Made by a program: the position numbers and the translations under genes. Positions 34,601-46,600 of a DNA stretch of 64,000 bases are shown one piece after another. Every line of letters begins with the position of its first letter. The stretch's first letter is position 1. This DNA comes from Branchiostoma floridae (Eukaryota; Chordata; Leptocardii; Amphioxiformes; Branchiostomatidae): contig NC_049987.1 in NCBI RefSeq assembly GCF_000003815.2, positions 19,055,952 through 19,119,951 on the forward strand, read 5' to 3'. A model generated the notes under the pieces. The model did not search any database. It had not been told where the DNA came from and worked only from the letters and a program-made list of their open reading frames with translations.

Positions 34601-37600
34601 ATAGAAATGTGGTCCTAAAGGCACTCTCCCATTGGTTGATCAAATTGGCCAATCAGACCCCTTATATGAGGGTCTGCATACTCTTTTCCGTAAGGCGTAG
34701 GCAGCCTATTTCTATTTCCTGTAACTCGTAGGGAAAACCATCTTATCTACGTAATTCGTTGCGAGGTGACAAAATTTTTCGTAATTGTCTTCCTTGATTT
34801 AGCGTAATAATACTAATATGTAGGGCGTTCTTCTGAATTCTGCGTAAATTGTTGTCGGGACCCCCCATGCAGACCCTCTAACATATGCCATAAATTGCAA
34901 TTGAATTCAGACCCTCTCCCCCCATACCTTAAACTCTATTAACATTTCAATGAATCTTTCCCAGTGGACATCCCCTCCATGATCATTACTGAAACAGCCT
35001 TCAATGAATCTTTCCCAGTAGACATCCCCTCCATGATCATTACTGAAACAGCCCTTTGCAAATAATCCCAGCAGGACTTGCAAAAGAGCCCCTAGTGCGA
35101 AACCTGTGACCTTGGAGGTTGTTTGGAGGTCAGGATTTCTGTAGTCTCAGCAGAAACCTCGGGCCTTTATGGAGATGTAAGAAGGAAGTGTTTTGATGGC
35201 ACAGATGTGAGTTCCTGTATGAGGGTCAGTATGGGGGGTCCTGACAACGATTTACGCTGAATTCAGGAGAACCCCCTACGTATTACGCTAAATCAAGGAA
35301 GGCAATTACGCTAAATTTCGTCACCTCGCTACGAATTACGTAGATAAGATGGTTTTCCCTACGAATTACAGGAAATAAAATAGGCTGCCTACGCCTTACG
35401 GAAAAGAGCATGCAGACCCTCCTGCATAAACTACTCATGCAGTGTTTTTCTCTGTCTACTCTTAGGCCATACAAATTTTATTTCCTGGTTCTCAGATATG
35501 AATCCACAGCAAAAATGGTTCTATTTTCAAACAATGAAGGTGTAGTCAAATCTCCTCTACTTTGCTCTTGTTATTTTGTTGGACCTGTAAGCCGTCAAAC
35601 ATGTGCGAACGTTTGATCACGTCGACAGATGATGATGATGATGATGATGAAGCCGTCAAACATGTGAATGTCTGCTGGTATAATCGGTTCATTTTCTACC
35701 CTATTCCAAATCCGGTCCACTGACTTTTTCAGGTCCATCTTTTCTTGACCGGTCCAACAAGAAAAAAAATGGTTCTGTACCGATACTAGTACCTACATAC
35801 ATGTACCCCTAGTGTGGACATCTGCTGGTGTTATACATTGATTTTCTATTTGGTCCCAAATCATGTCCACTGATTTTTTTCAGGTCCGGTTTTCTGGACC
35901 GGTCTAACAAGGAAAAAAAAACGGTTTTGTACCGATGCTAATACCTACCCCTAGTGTGGAAATCTGTTGGTGTTATCTGTTTATTTTGTAATCGGTCTCA
36001 AATCTGGTCTACTGATCCGGTTCACAGATTCTTTCTCAGGTTCAGGAGGAAAACCGGTTGCCGTACTGGCACCCACCCCCGATAATGAATGATCCCTCCC
36101 CAATCAGACCATACCCACCCCTGATAACGAATGATCCCTCCCCAATCCGACCATGTTCCTGATTATGTTGTTTACCAAGTAGAAGTAACATCTGCTACCA
36201 TTAATTTCCCCTCCCCATAAGAGACAATGACAGACATGTTAGGAGCCCTGCAACCTGTTAAGTCCATAGACAGGTCAGGGCCGACTCAGTTCTAACTCCT
36301 GGTCTCTGGAGATATATAGGAACAGTGGAAGCTTGTTGTTTTTTCTCTACATCAGTACATGTGTGCCTGGCCCCTATCTGTGGCATGTTGATTCAATGTA
36401 TGGATTCAATTTTTGTCTGTTAAAAACATTTTCTTTTGTTAACAGAGAAATCAGAACATACTTAGCAATTGGAAGACCAAACATTATCACTCGATTGATG
36501 TCAATGTCAAATAGTGGAACTAAAGCTTTCTAATTCTTAGGAGGTAGGAAAAACAGCTGGTTTTGAAGGAACTTGAAAGTGGTGCTGGTTCAAGGTATTT
36601 TGTACATTGTCAAATACAATGGTATGATTCTACAATTGTAATGTATGCATTGTGCAAGGTATCTTTGATGTATCATTTGCATCTGTCTTTTCATTCTTTC
36701 ATTCATTCATTCAACTTTCCTGTTTTTCTCCTTTTGTTTTTCCTTACTTTGTCTTCCTTTAGTGTATTCTTTTCCTTCCTCTTATGAATTCGTATTCTTA
36801 TCGCATTGTATTTTCCTTCTTTTATTACTGTATCTTGCCACACTTTTTTCTGCAAACAAGGTCCCAGCTGTAACCTAACCATCATCACATTCAAACTGCA
36901 ACTGTAATTTAGTGTAAACCACAACTGGCACAAGGGAAATACATGTAGCCAGCAGACTAATAAACTACAGTCTCTGTTGTTTCTTTCTCATCTGGTTTTG
37001 GAAATAGCAGATGGTTATACTTGTGTAGCAAAGCTTTCTGTATTCAACTAGGCCTTACCAAGTTATTTTCTTGGCTCGAAATCTGAGACATGTGAAAGTA
37101 AAAATTCAACAATAAGTTGAAAACAGACTAGACTATGACAAGATTTACTCGTTGATATTTGCAAACCAGCATGGCGTCCTGTTGGCTAGATACAAAGAAT
37201 ATGGTGAACAATGGTTTCTTCATTTTTGTTCTTTACAATCTTCTTTGACTGTTGTGACTAAGGCCCAATCTACACACAGTTTTTACCGATATCTGTGGAG
37301 ATGTCGGGAGGGATCTAGAACGTAGGGGGCCGGACACCCATGGCGCTTGCAGTCATAGCTACGGCCGCGTGGCGCGTTGGTACACCCGATCCCTCGATCT
37401 CGGAAGTTAAGCAACGCGACGGTCCGGACAGTGCTTGGATGGGAGACCAACCAAGGACGTCCGGATTGCTGTAGCCTCACGAAGCTTTCCACGAAATCGT
37501 CTTCCGGGAGGGACGTAAAACGGGGGTCCCGTGCTCGAGGAGGTGCCTCGACCACGTTAATCAGCCTCATTACTCATAATGGGTACCTACTGGCTGGCAA

Positions 37601-40600
37601 AATACACCTGGTGATTATTATTATTATAAACATATAGCGCGATTTTCCAAATGGTGTTATATGCTAATGAGCCTTCCCAAAGTCGGGAAGCATCTACACG
37701 CGCGCGAAGCTGTCGGGGACCCCTGCTAAGCTATCGGTAAGGTATCGTACGAATGGGCCGGACCTGTCGGGAGAAATTTTCCCGATATTGTAATGGCGAT
37801 ATAGTAGTTCCATCTAGACGATGAAAAAAAGCTGTCGGCGAGAGGTTGTAGGCTCGCCGATATCGGGAAAAACTGTGTGTAGATCGTGCCTAACTCTGGC
37901 TGGCATTTTACGACATTTCTAGCCGTCTTTCAATATGTTTTTTTGGGGGGGGGCAAGCTACAGCACATATTTGCTCATTTTGCAACTGTTCTGTATGATC
38001 TACATATGATAAAAAAATTATTTTGAATACAGTTGAAAATTTATGTGTGCCCAGATGTCATTCATGTAATCAAAATCAACATTGCCAAGGTACAAGTTAA
38101 GTTAAAGTCAAAGTTGCCCTTTAGGTATGTGGCGCCTATCTCCATTTCTGTAGCCCTTGGGCCACACATTTGTGCAAGCCACTACTGCAGGGGGATGGTC
38201 TGCTGGTAGTGATGCACTGTGTTCAACTTCCATATACTCTTGCTTGAGTGCTAAGCATGTACCATTTTTAAAGTCTTTGAGGTTCGAACTCCCGACCTAC
38301 CGAATGCAAGGCGAGCACTCTACCCACTCGGCCATTGCACTGGTGACAAGGTGCAAGCCTTCTCTTCAAATTCTGTTTTTTTTTTTACTCTCTTCTGATG
38401 CTCGGTCAGAACCAATAAACTTTATTGGTATAGCCTAAGCCATGCATTACCGTTTTCTGGAGCTACAATTTCGGTATAATCTGTATTTCTCCTGTAAGAT
38501 GTCTTATATAAGACAGTGCTCAGCTGCGAAGTCCTGTATGATGTACTAAGGATATTTGTACAGTCAAGAACATGCAGTCGGCTGTTTCACAATTGAGTGT
38601 ACCAAACAGGTGTCACTGAGGTTGAAAAATCAACTTTAATATATATCAAAACTGATATTGGCAGTTCAAAGGTACATACTTGTGGCTTAATATTCTAAAA
38701 GATCTCTGCACAACACCTCCCGGTTACTATAATATAGGACTTTCTTTAATGAGGGCCCCCAAGGGGGGGTACCGACAACGCTCTACGCTAAATTCGGGAG
38801 GGCCGGCTACGTAATACGCTAGATTATGGACACTTTATTACGCTCTACGCTAAATTACGAAATTTCATAATGCATTATGCAAATTCTTATCGCCTTTTGG
38901 CTGAACTCCGCCGACGGCAGAACATGTGAAGATGAGATCTAAACAAAACTGATAATTCCATCAATAAGATTAAAACTTAACTTCTAAAGACGTCTTGCTG
39001 GCCAAAGGCCGCGACAGCAAATTTCTCATGTGACGTAATTTTCAGCACTTGTAGCACCGAAAGCGGAGGCGCGACAATCCTAGGCCGTCCGGGGGCATGC
39101 TCCCCCGGGAATATTGTGAAATCCTGACCCTCTGAAACGACATTTTATGCATTTTGAAGGGCAAATTTTGCTCACAGACTAAGCTAAGTTAAATAGCATC
39201 CAATTAGAAATCCACATGGTTTTATTAGCTTTAAGCTGGGCAACGCCCCCAAACATCATTTTCAGATTTCGAGTGCCGAAAGCACGAACAGTCGAACTGG
39301 CGCAAGGTAGGTACGGGAAAATTTGGAAATTTTTACCCTCTGAAACGCCATTTCCTGCATTTTGAGGGGCAAATTTTGCTGGCAGGCATATGCTCAATGT
39401 AATGACATTTCTGTCAGAGAACCGTCTTTGAGGGCGACGAGCGCCGGAGAGTCGTGAGAGCCGGAGGCCCAAGCCGTCGCAAGCCTTGGGAAGGGCCGCC
39501 CGGCGGCCGGAGAAAAATTGAAATCTCGACCCTCTGAAATGCCATTTCCTGCATTTAACGGGCACATTTTGCTTGTTAACTAAGCTAAGGTCGGTAAAAA
39601 GATTTCTACTAGTTGGGGGACGACGCTCCCGCAACATATTTTCACCATGTCCAGTGCCGAAGTGTTGAGCCATAGCAAGGAATGTCCGGCGAAATTTTGA
39701 AATCTGGACCCTTTGAAACGCAATTTCCAGCATTTTCGCGGGTAAAATTTGCCGGTTTAGTTAAGTTTAATGAAACTTTGATTACGCTTGACGAAAAATT
39801 AATATGAATTACGTTTTACGGTAAAATCCGGTTAGCTTCTACGTAATACGTTAAATTAAAGGGGCCAATATCGCTCGACGCAAAATGCACCGATTACGCT
39901 CTACGTTGAATTCGAACGGTCCCGCTACGGAGTACGTAGAATTAAAACCGCCGATTACGCTCTACGGAAAAGGGCTTTGGGGGCACTGAGGGGGTACGGA
40001 CGGGACAACTTTAAGACTGTATGTAAAGGTACATACAGTATACCCACATGAAGAACTAAAGATAAACCCTATTCCATGTCATCTTCCATCACTAGAATCC
40101 ACAAGACCAGAAAACTAACTTTGATTTGCAGTAGCACCTTGTTGTGTCATTTTCTGGTCATTTATTGTAAGGTGATGATAACACCCTGCTGTTATTTCAT
40201 GTAGAAGGAAAGGTCAAATACAATTTTTTTAAGTTCAAGCACTTTGATAGCTTAACTTTGTTAGAATTTCATTCTTTATAAACCCCTACATAAGATTCTA
40301 GCATTCATACTTGGGAAACACAGCAAGAGACTTGATCATTTCATGAATATGATAATACATGGGGGTACGGACGGGACACAACCAGACAACAGGCCAAAAA
40401 GACTGATACTGCAGGGACTTGTCCAAACCTTTTGGAACACATTTGTTCACTGACTACAAGTTAAATAAAGCATGTACAAATACTGCAATAATGTTTAAAC
40501 TAAGAAAAAAAGGAGATAGACATAATTATTAGATCTGATCAATGATCTGAGTTTGCCATTAGAGCTTATTTTCTTTGATGGCCATGCTCAACCGGTGAAC

Positions 40601-43600
40601 TTGATGGGATATATGTTCTGTCAGGAAATCTGCAATTTCTTGACCTATTTGCAGATTTCTTCTGCTCTCTTTTGTCACAGCAAGTACTAGTACCCCTTTC
40701 TTCTCAAGGATTTTATTTTAAGTAGGAGACTTGACAGGTCTCTCCAGAACCTTTGCCTTTCTCCTTGGTGTCTCAGGTAGTGCCTGTTCTGTCCTTGTCA
40801 TGTACACTACCTGCACTGGCAGGTGAGGAGAATGGGTCATCACCATCATGATGATGATCTGGGAGAGTGAGCTGGGCTAGAGGAGAGCATATGAACTGGA
40901 CAAATGGGATGGTAACTTTAGGGGAATATCAGATTTCATCTCATGCCAATCCCAGGCAGTTTATGGGCAATAATGAAAAACCTGACAAAGAAAATGCTGG
41001 CAAATTCATTAAAAAGTACTATTTTTAGTGAGGAGATTAATTGTTTGTATCTATTTAGTATTTATTATGTGTTATTTTAGCAATTGGGATGTCATTTTCC
41101 CCAGTTTTTTGCTTAAAACTAAAAGTGGGGGTACGGACGGGACAGGTGGGGGGTACGGACGGGACAGGGGTACGGACGGGACATTTGAAGTTATACAGTG
41201 CTGTATCAGGCAAGGTCTTTATCACAGATATGGTTTATATAGTGGTTTGGTATCTAGTCAAAGAGACTTGTAAACCATCACAATTAAAAGCATGTAATAT
41301 TAGCCTAGTACAGAAATTGAGGGGGAGTACGGACGGGACAGAATTTTTCGGAAAATTACAGCCGATACTTTGATCCTTCGCTGTGAGTCAGATGAAAGTA
41401 GGAATGATCTCATTCTACTTTTGTTCAGTTACATACATCATATCAAAACTTTACATGTCAAATTAACACTTATTACAGTACATCAAAACAATGCTACATA
41501 CTTTGTAATCTATAAGAAAATATTACATTAAAATTGGTAACATGTGGGTGAAAATGCAAAATAACCCTGCTGGCAAAAAAAAGTTGGAATATCTTCAAAA
41601 AATTGCAATATATCTCAAGTTAACATATGACTGCATGTACAAAATAAAGAATTTTAAGGTAGCAGTCATGTTTTTTAAGTCAGTTGCAATGTTCAGAATG
41701 TGAAAAAACTGAATGACCCCTGGTAACACTAGAAATGGGACATTTTTAGGCAACATTTTTTACAATAGTTTCGCCAAATATTGATGGATTTCTCTATTTC
41801 TTTTTTTGTTGTGTTCCTTGTTACACCAGCTTTTGGAAAATAACAGTCAAAAACAGTAATATCTTATGTAGACTTTCTTATCAACTGGTAACATGTGGAA
41901 AAATAAATGAGTACACTCAATTGTGAAACAGCCGAGTATCTAACAGATGGGACCAGCATACAATACAAAAATGTGGGGTTTAACTTTTCAATCCATGTTC
42001 TTAAAGGCTTTCTAAGACTTTGGCCGGGAAACTGAATATTTCCTGTTTGCAAAAATTCATGAATTTCTATCTAAGGCCATACCAATTTAATTGATTGGTT
42101 CACAGATTCGCTCGCTCCTATTTTTTGGAAAAAAAAATAAAAATTACAACTCAGCAAATTTTCACCATTAATGAAACCATTAACCAACTTTCTGGTGTTA
42201 GCAAATTGGCCTTTATATTATAAGCTCGTTAAAATGTGGGTATTATTATTCCAGTTAAATTTTTTATTCTTGAAGAATGGGACAAACATAAAAACTGACA
42301 GTACTTTTGCAATTTTAAACGAATGTACAGACTACAGTAATAGTGTTTTTGTACTTTTTTCAAGCGGAAAACTTCTTTATGTTTTGGATTAGCCCTTACC
42401 TTTACCCCAACCATTTTACAATTTTTAATTTTTTTTTCCCTATCGCTCCATATTTTTTATGAAAAAATCTGTGAACCAAGAAATTAAATTGGTGTGGCCT
42501 AACTCTTTAAACTCTAAATTGAATTCAAAACTCACCAATAGTTCCAGAAACCAGGAACATTGAAAATTTTTATTCTTTTGATGATTCAATTATCTACACA
42601 TCTTCTGAAGAATATCATTGCTATTTTATGTCTTTTATATTAAGAAATTTCAGCTGATAGAGAGCAAATTTCCTCTAAGAAGTAGTCATGATTTTGAAAC
42701 CTTCCCCAACCTTGTAAGGTCTCTGAAGTGCTATTGTTTTTATCATAGAAATGTAATACTTCAGGAAGAGTAGGCATTAAAAATGGAAGTAATAAATCAT
42801 ATGTTACTAAAAATATTAAAAATGTTCACTGCGGTTTTTATTGTAGCATTTTTTTAGCACGGCAAATTTGCATTTTCAATGTACATGCAGGGATCGAAAT
42901 ACTTTCTTATTGCTACATGCAAAATTGCAAGTTGGCAAAAATTTCACATGCAATTTAAAATATTTACCTGCAAAATACAACTAGTCTATACTGCAATGTT
43001 CTAGCCACCATCCATCATTCTGTACTTTGGTGGAACGTTGCTGCTCTGGATGGATAATTTTGCCCATTCTGTCACTGTTGATGGACTGAAATTGGCACAT
43101 GAAAATATAGACAGAACTGCAAATTTTGGAAAGATATCCACATGATCAGCATGTTAGTTTGCAGCAAAGCCGAAGTTGATTGTTTATAACACCTAGGTGA
43201 CCGGTGACGATCCCCGTCAGACAAACAAAGGCATCGTGGCCGCAGTATTTTTACTATAGGCCATGTATTTTCAACATGCAAGATTGCAAGTTCAGAAAAT
43301 TTTTACATGCAAATCTCAAAAATTATGTGCAAATTGCATGTTAAGTATGTCTATTTCGAACCCTGACATGTAAGATTATACTGTACTGCAGTTTCGACTA
43401 AAACTAAAACGTTTTTCCTATGAATCCTATCTAACAATAAGTAACATGGAATTAAGTCAAAACAAAAATAGCTCAATCTACAGTATTTAGTACCAAATTC
43501 TTGATTAGAATTGACATTTATCTCAAGTTACCAGAAGATGTTAATAATTTAGTAGGAGGAAGTCTGGCAAGGAAAAATCTTTTTACCACTTTCGTGGTAA

Positions 43601-46600
43601 TTTTTGCTAGTGTCTGCTCAAATCCCCTTTTTGTACTGTAGGTCTTTACGTTTCTGCTTATTGTGGCAAAAAATACATGTTCATGGCATACCGTAATTTT
43701 CCATACTATTGTCATCTTAAACCAGCTGATAAGGATATAAGAAAGCATACTCTTTAATATGAGAAATATGTTTTGTTTTTGTCTACTACTATCACATGTA
43801 AGATAGTTCTATAGTTTTATGATAGCATTTCAGTAAAACTGTCACTGGAAAAAGATTAAAGACTTTGCATACAAAATAGATTCTTCTCATGACAATAGTG
43901 TCATGTGATATTTGCTTTTAGGAGTCATTTTCACCCGAAACGTCATCACTTCGCCAGTGAGGAAATTGAATTTGTTTGATGGAGTAATTTGATTTTGACG
44001 CCATCCCCTGAATTCAAAGTTTGTGATCATATTAGATTGTTTCCTTTGAGATTTCCCTGTCTTCCTAAGATAGTGTTGTTGTTTTGTTTTAGAAGGAAAT
44101 CAAATTTGTGAAAAAGAAAACAAGAAAAAGTTCTTTTAGAGATCAAATAGATTGCAACTAAGTTTAGTAGTATTTTTTTCGAAAAAGAAATAAATACTAG
44201 GTTATTTTTTTCTTTGATCATGACTACAGTACAGTGAAAGTTTAGAAAGATTTGACATGCCAAGTTTCAAATATCTTCTGTGGAAATTTTGGTTTCAAAA
44301 TGCATCTGTGAACTCCTTACAAATGTATGTACATGTACATGTACCAAAGAACAAATGTGAATTTTCAGAAATTCGACAAAGGAATTCGCACGTATAGTAC
44401 CAAGGGATCTACATTCTGTATGCGTCATACAGCAGTTTGCAAGTTTGGGTAGGCTATATGATAATAACGTTAATGACCCGCCTGTTCTTCGGTGTATATG
44501 GTGTCATAGTGAATTCATAACACCTTATTTACTTTGCTATAACCAGCTCATAAAACCACCTCGTTCGCTTTACTCACTTGGTGGTTTTATTCAATGGTTA
44601 TAGCAAAGGACCAGGCGTATACACCTCAGGGCAGGTCATTAACCCTTTATTAATGTACTGTAAATGCAGAAATGTTCGCAGTGGATTAATGTTCGCGGTT
44701 TTCGCGGTGGACACTTCACCGCGAAATTAAAACCACCGCAAACATTTTTCCATGGCAGTAAGAGACTACAGTACATGGTGCTACCGCAAAATTAAAACCA
44801 CCGCGAAAAGTCCATTTTCCCTCTACCGCGAAATTAAATCCCCGCGAACTTAAATGCATTTACAGCAACAGGTCAAGATAGAATACTACAAAAGTTACAA
44901 TCTCTTGATTTATAATATAGATATTAATAAGTGATGTTATTAGCACGTGTGCTTAAATGGCATTTTCTTTTCATTTTACCAAAGACTTGATAGAGCTCAT
45001 ATCTATTCATACCGCTTAACAAAATGCAGTTCTAGGTAATTCAGGTATATAAAGAAGTTGGCTATTTCCCAAATTGCACTTACAGTCATACTGGATGCAT
45101 TTTATAATGTCAGTGCTAAAAGTAAGAGTCAGCACTCTTTGAATTATTTTATCATCGTGAGCACTGATAAGCAAAAATTAATAGGAAGTTATATGTAACT
45201 ATATGAATATTGCTTTGCTCATAACTTGATGTTTATGAGACCTGCTGTCATAAGCATAGTTTTGTGCACCACTGCAGTCAAGATTCTATTAATTTTGCTT
45301 TAATGTTTAATGTGAATTTGTATCTTCTAACTTTGAATGAAGTAAGACTTTATATATGGCATGTAGGTGTACAATTTCATGTTTATTTTAATGATTGCAT
45401 AAATTAGTATTTAGAATGTTATTCACATACTTCAACAAGTCTCAGAGTTCCCAGTTGTAATTTGCTAAAAGTCTTAAAGTTTGCGGAAATGATTTCAGGA
45501 TTTGAAGTTGAAATACAGGCTCAATATTTAGTATTTATCATTATTGAAGAAATTGTTTCCATTTAGTATGTATTGATTGCTTTATTATTCACTATTCGTT
45601 TGGGTAACATAATTCTTAAATGTTCATAGGTTTTATTTTCACAGTTTTTGCAATGTCCTTGATTTCCTCCACAAAATCATAACGCCACAAATTTGCCTTT
45701 CCACTGGTCATATTGCTAAGTTGGATACTACAGCAATTTTTAAACTGACTCTGACTGAGCTTAAAATGCTGCTTTTTCTTCCTACTGCATAAAATAAATG
45801 AATTTACAGTAAGTGATTACCATAGCCCATCAAATTTCTTACTTGTCTGTTGATTTTATTGTTTAAACGTTACTACTGGCACAGCTTACGTGGAATGCAT
45901 ATACCAACAAACGCCTGCGTAACAAAAATCTCCAGTATGCACAGAATATTGAACATTTCCCATCCTGTACATAACATCTATTATCATAATACCGGACGTT
46001 TACGACGATTTCTCTAGCCATACTGATTTGACAAATTGTCAACGCATCATTTTCTCCAGTTACATGTTGCTGTTATAGGTTACCCTTGCCACTTCTTCTG
46101 TGTAACTTTTCTGCCACTCTTGTCCTGCTAAAAGCGTAATATTGTAATTGTAACACGCCGCGGAATTACACGGCGAACGGGCGCGTGGTTGGGAGGGGGT
46201 AAAAATACCGGCCAGAAGAAACACGGCACAATTAACTGCCGCTATGTACCTTTATACATCCTCTGATGTTCCTTCCTTTTCTGTTAGTAAATGCATAAAA
46301 CATAAACCTGCATGAGCATACAAAATGTCATGAGAAAACGGACGTATACTGTCAAGTATTTTCATTTAACTTCTGTCCGTCACAACAGCTATGACGTAAC
46401 ACTTCACTGCTAGCGTAGATATAGAAATGGCGGGAAAATGGCTGCGTACGTTCAATTTTGCCCATTCAGTCGTAGATCTGGGCTATTATGCAACGGTTCT
46501 TCACACTTTTACATGAGTTGTAGGTCACCATAACAGAAATTCAAGATTGTTGTTGAATCATGTTCGTCTTGTGCCATGAGCATGTGTAATCTTGATCTAC

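Larger units (their letters stand above)
37262..37890. mobile_element. PIF/Harbinger-like MITE interrupted by a 5S-headed SINE
   Basis: Ends GGCCCAATCTACACACAG and CTGTGTGTAGATCGTGCC, inverted matches at about 16 of 18, flanked by TAA on both sides (37,259-37,261; 37,891-37,893). The interior has several CCGATATCGGG-type words. A SINE occupies about 37,358-37,640, so the MITE itself is roughly 350 bp. Confidence 0.75.

Noticed and set aside
37358-37476. Functional 5S rRNA gene
   Set aside because: Attached SINE body and ATT tail and its position inside a MITE fit a retroposon head better; several substitutions from the canonical sequence.
38280-38345. tRNA gene on the minus strand
   Set aside because: A and B boxes are present but the acceptor stem does not pair and a SINE body follows; treated as a SINE.
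39179-39733. 184-codon minus-strand frame
   Set aside because: Its internal similarity ([18 protein letters not shown] text) follows the ~200-bp DNA module period, and other module copies are not open, so it is repeat-derived rather than a gene.
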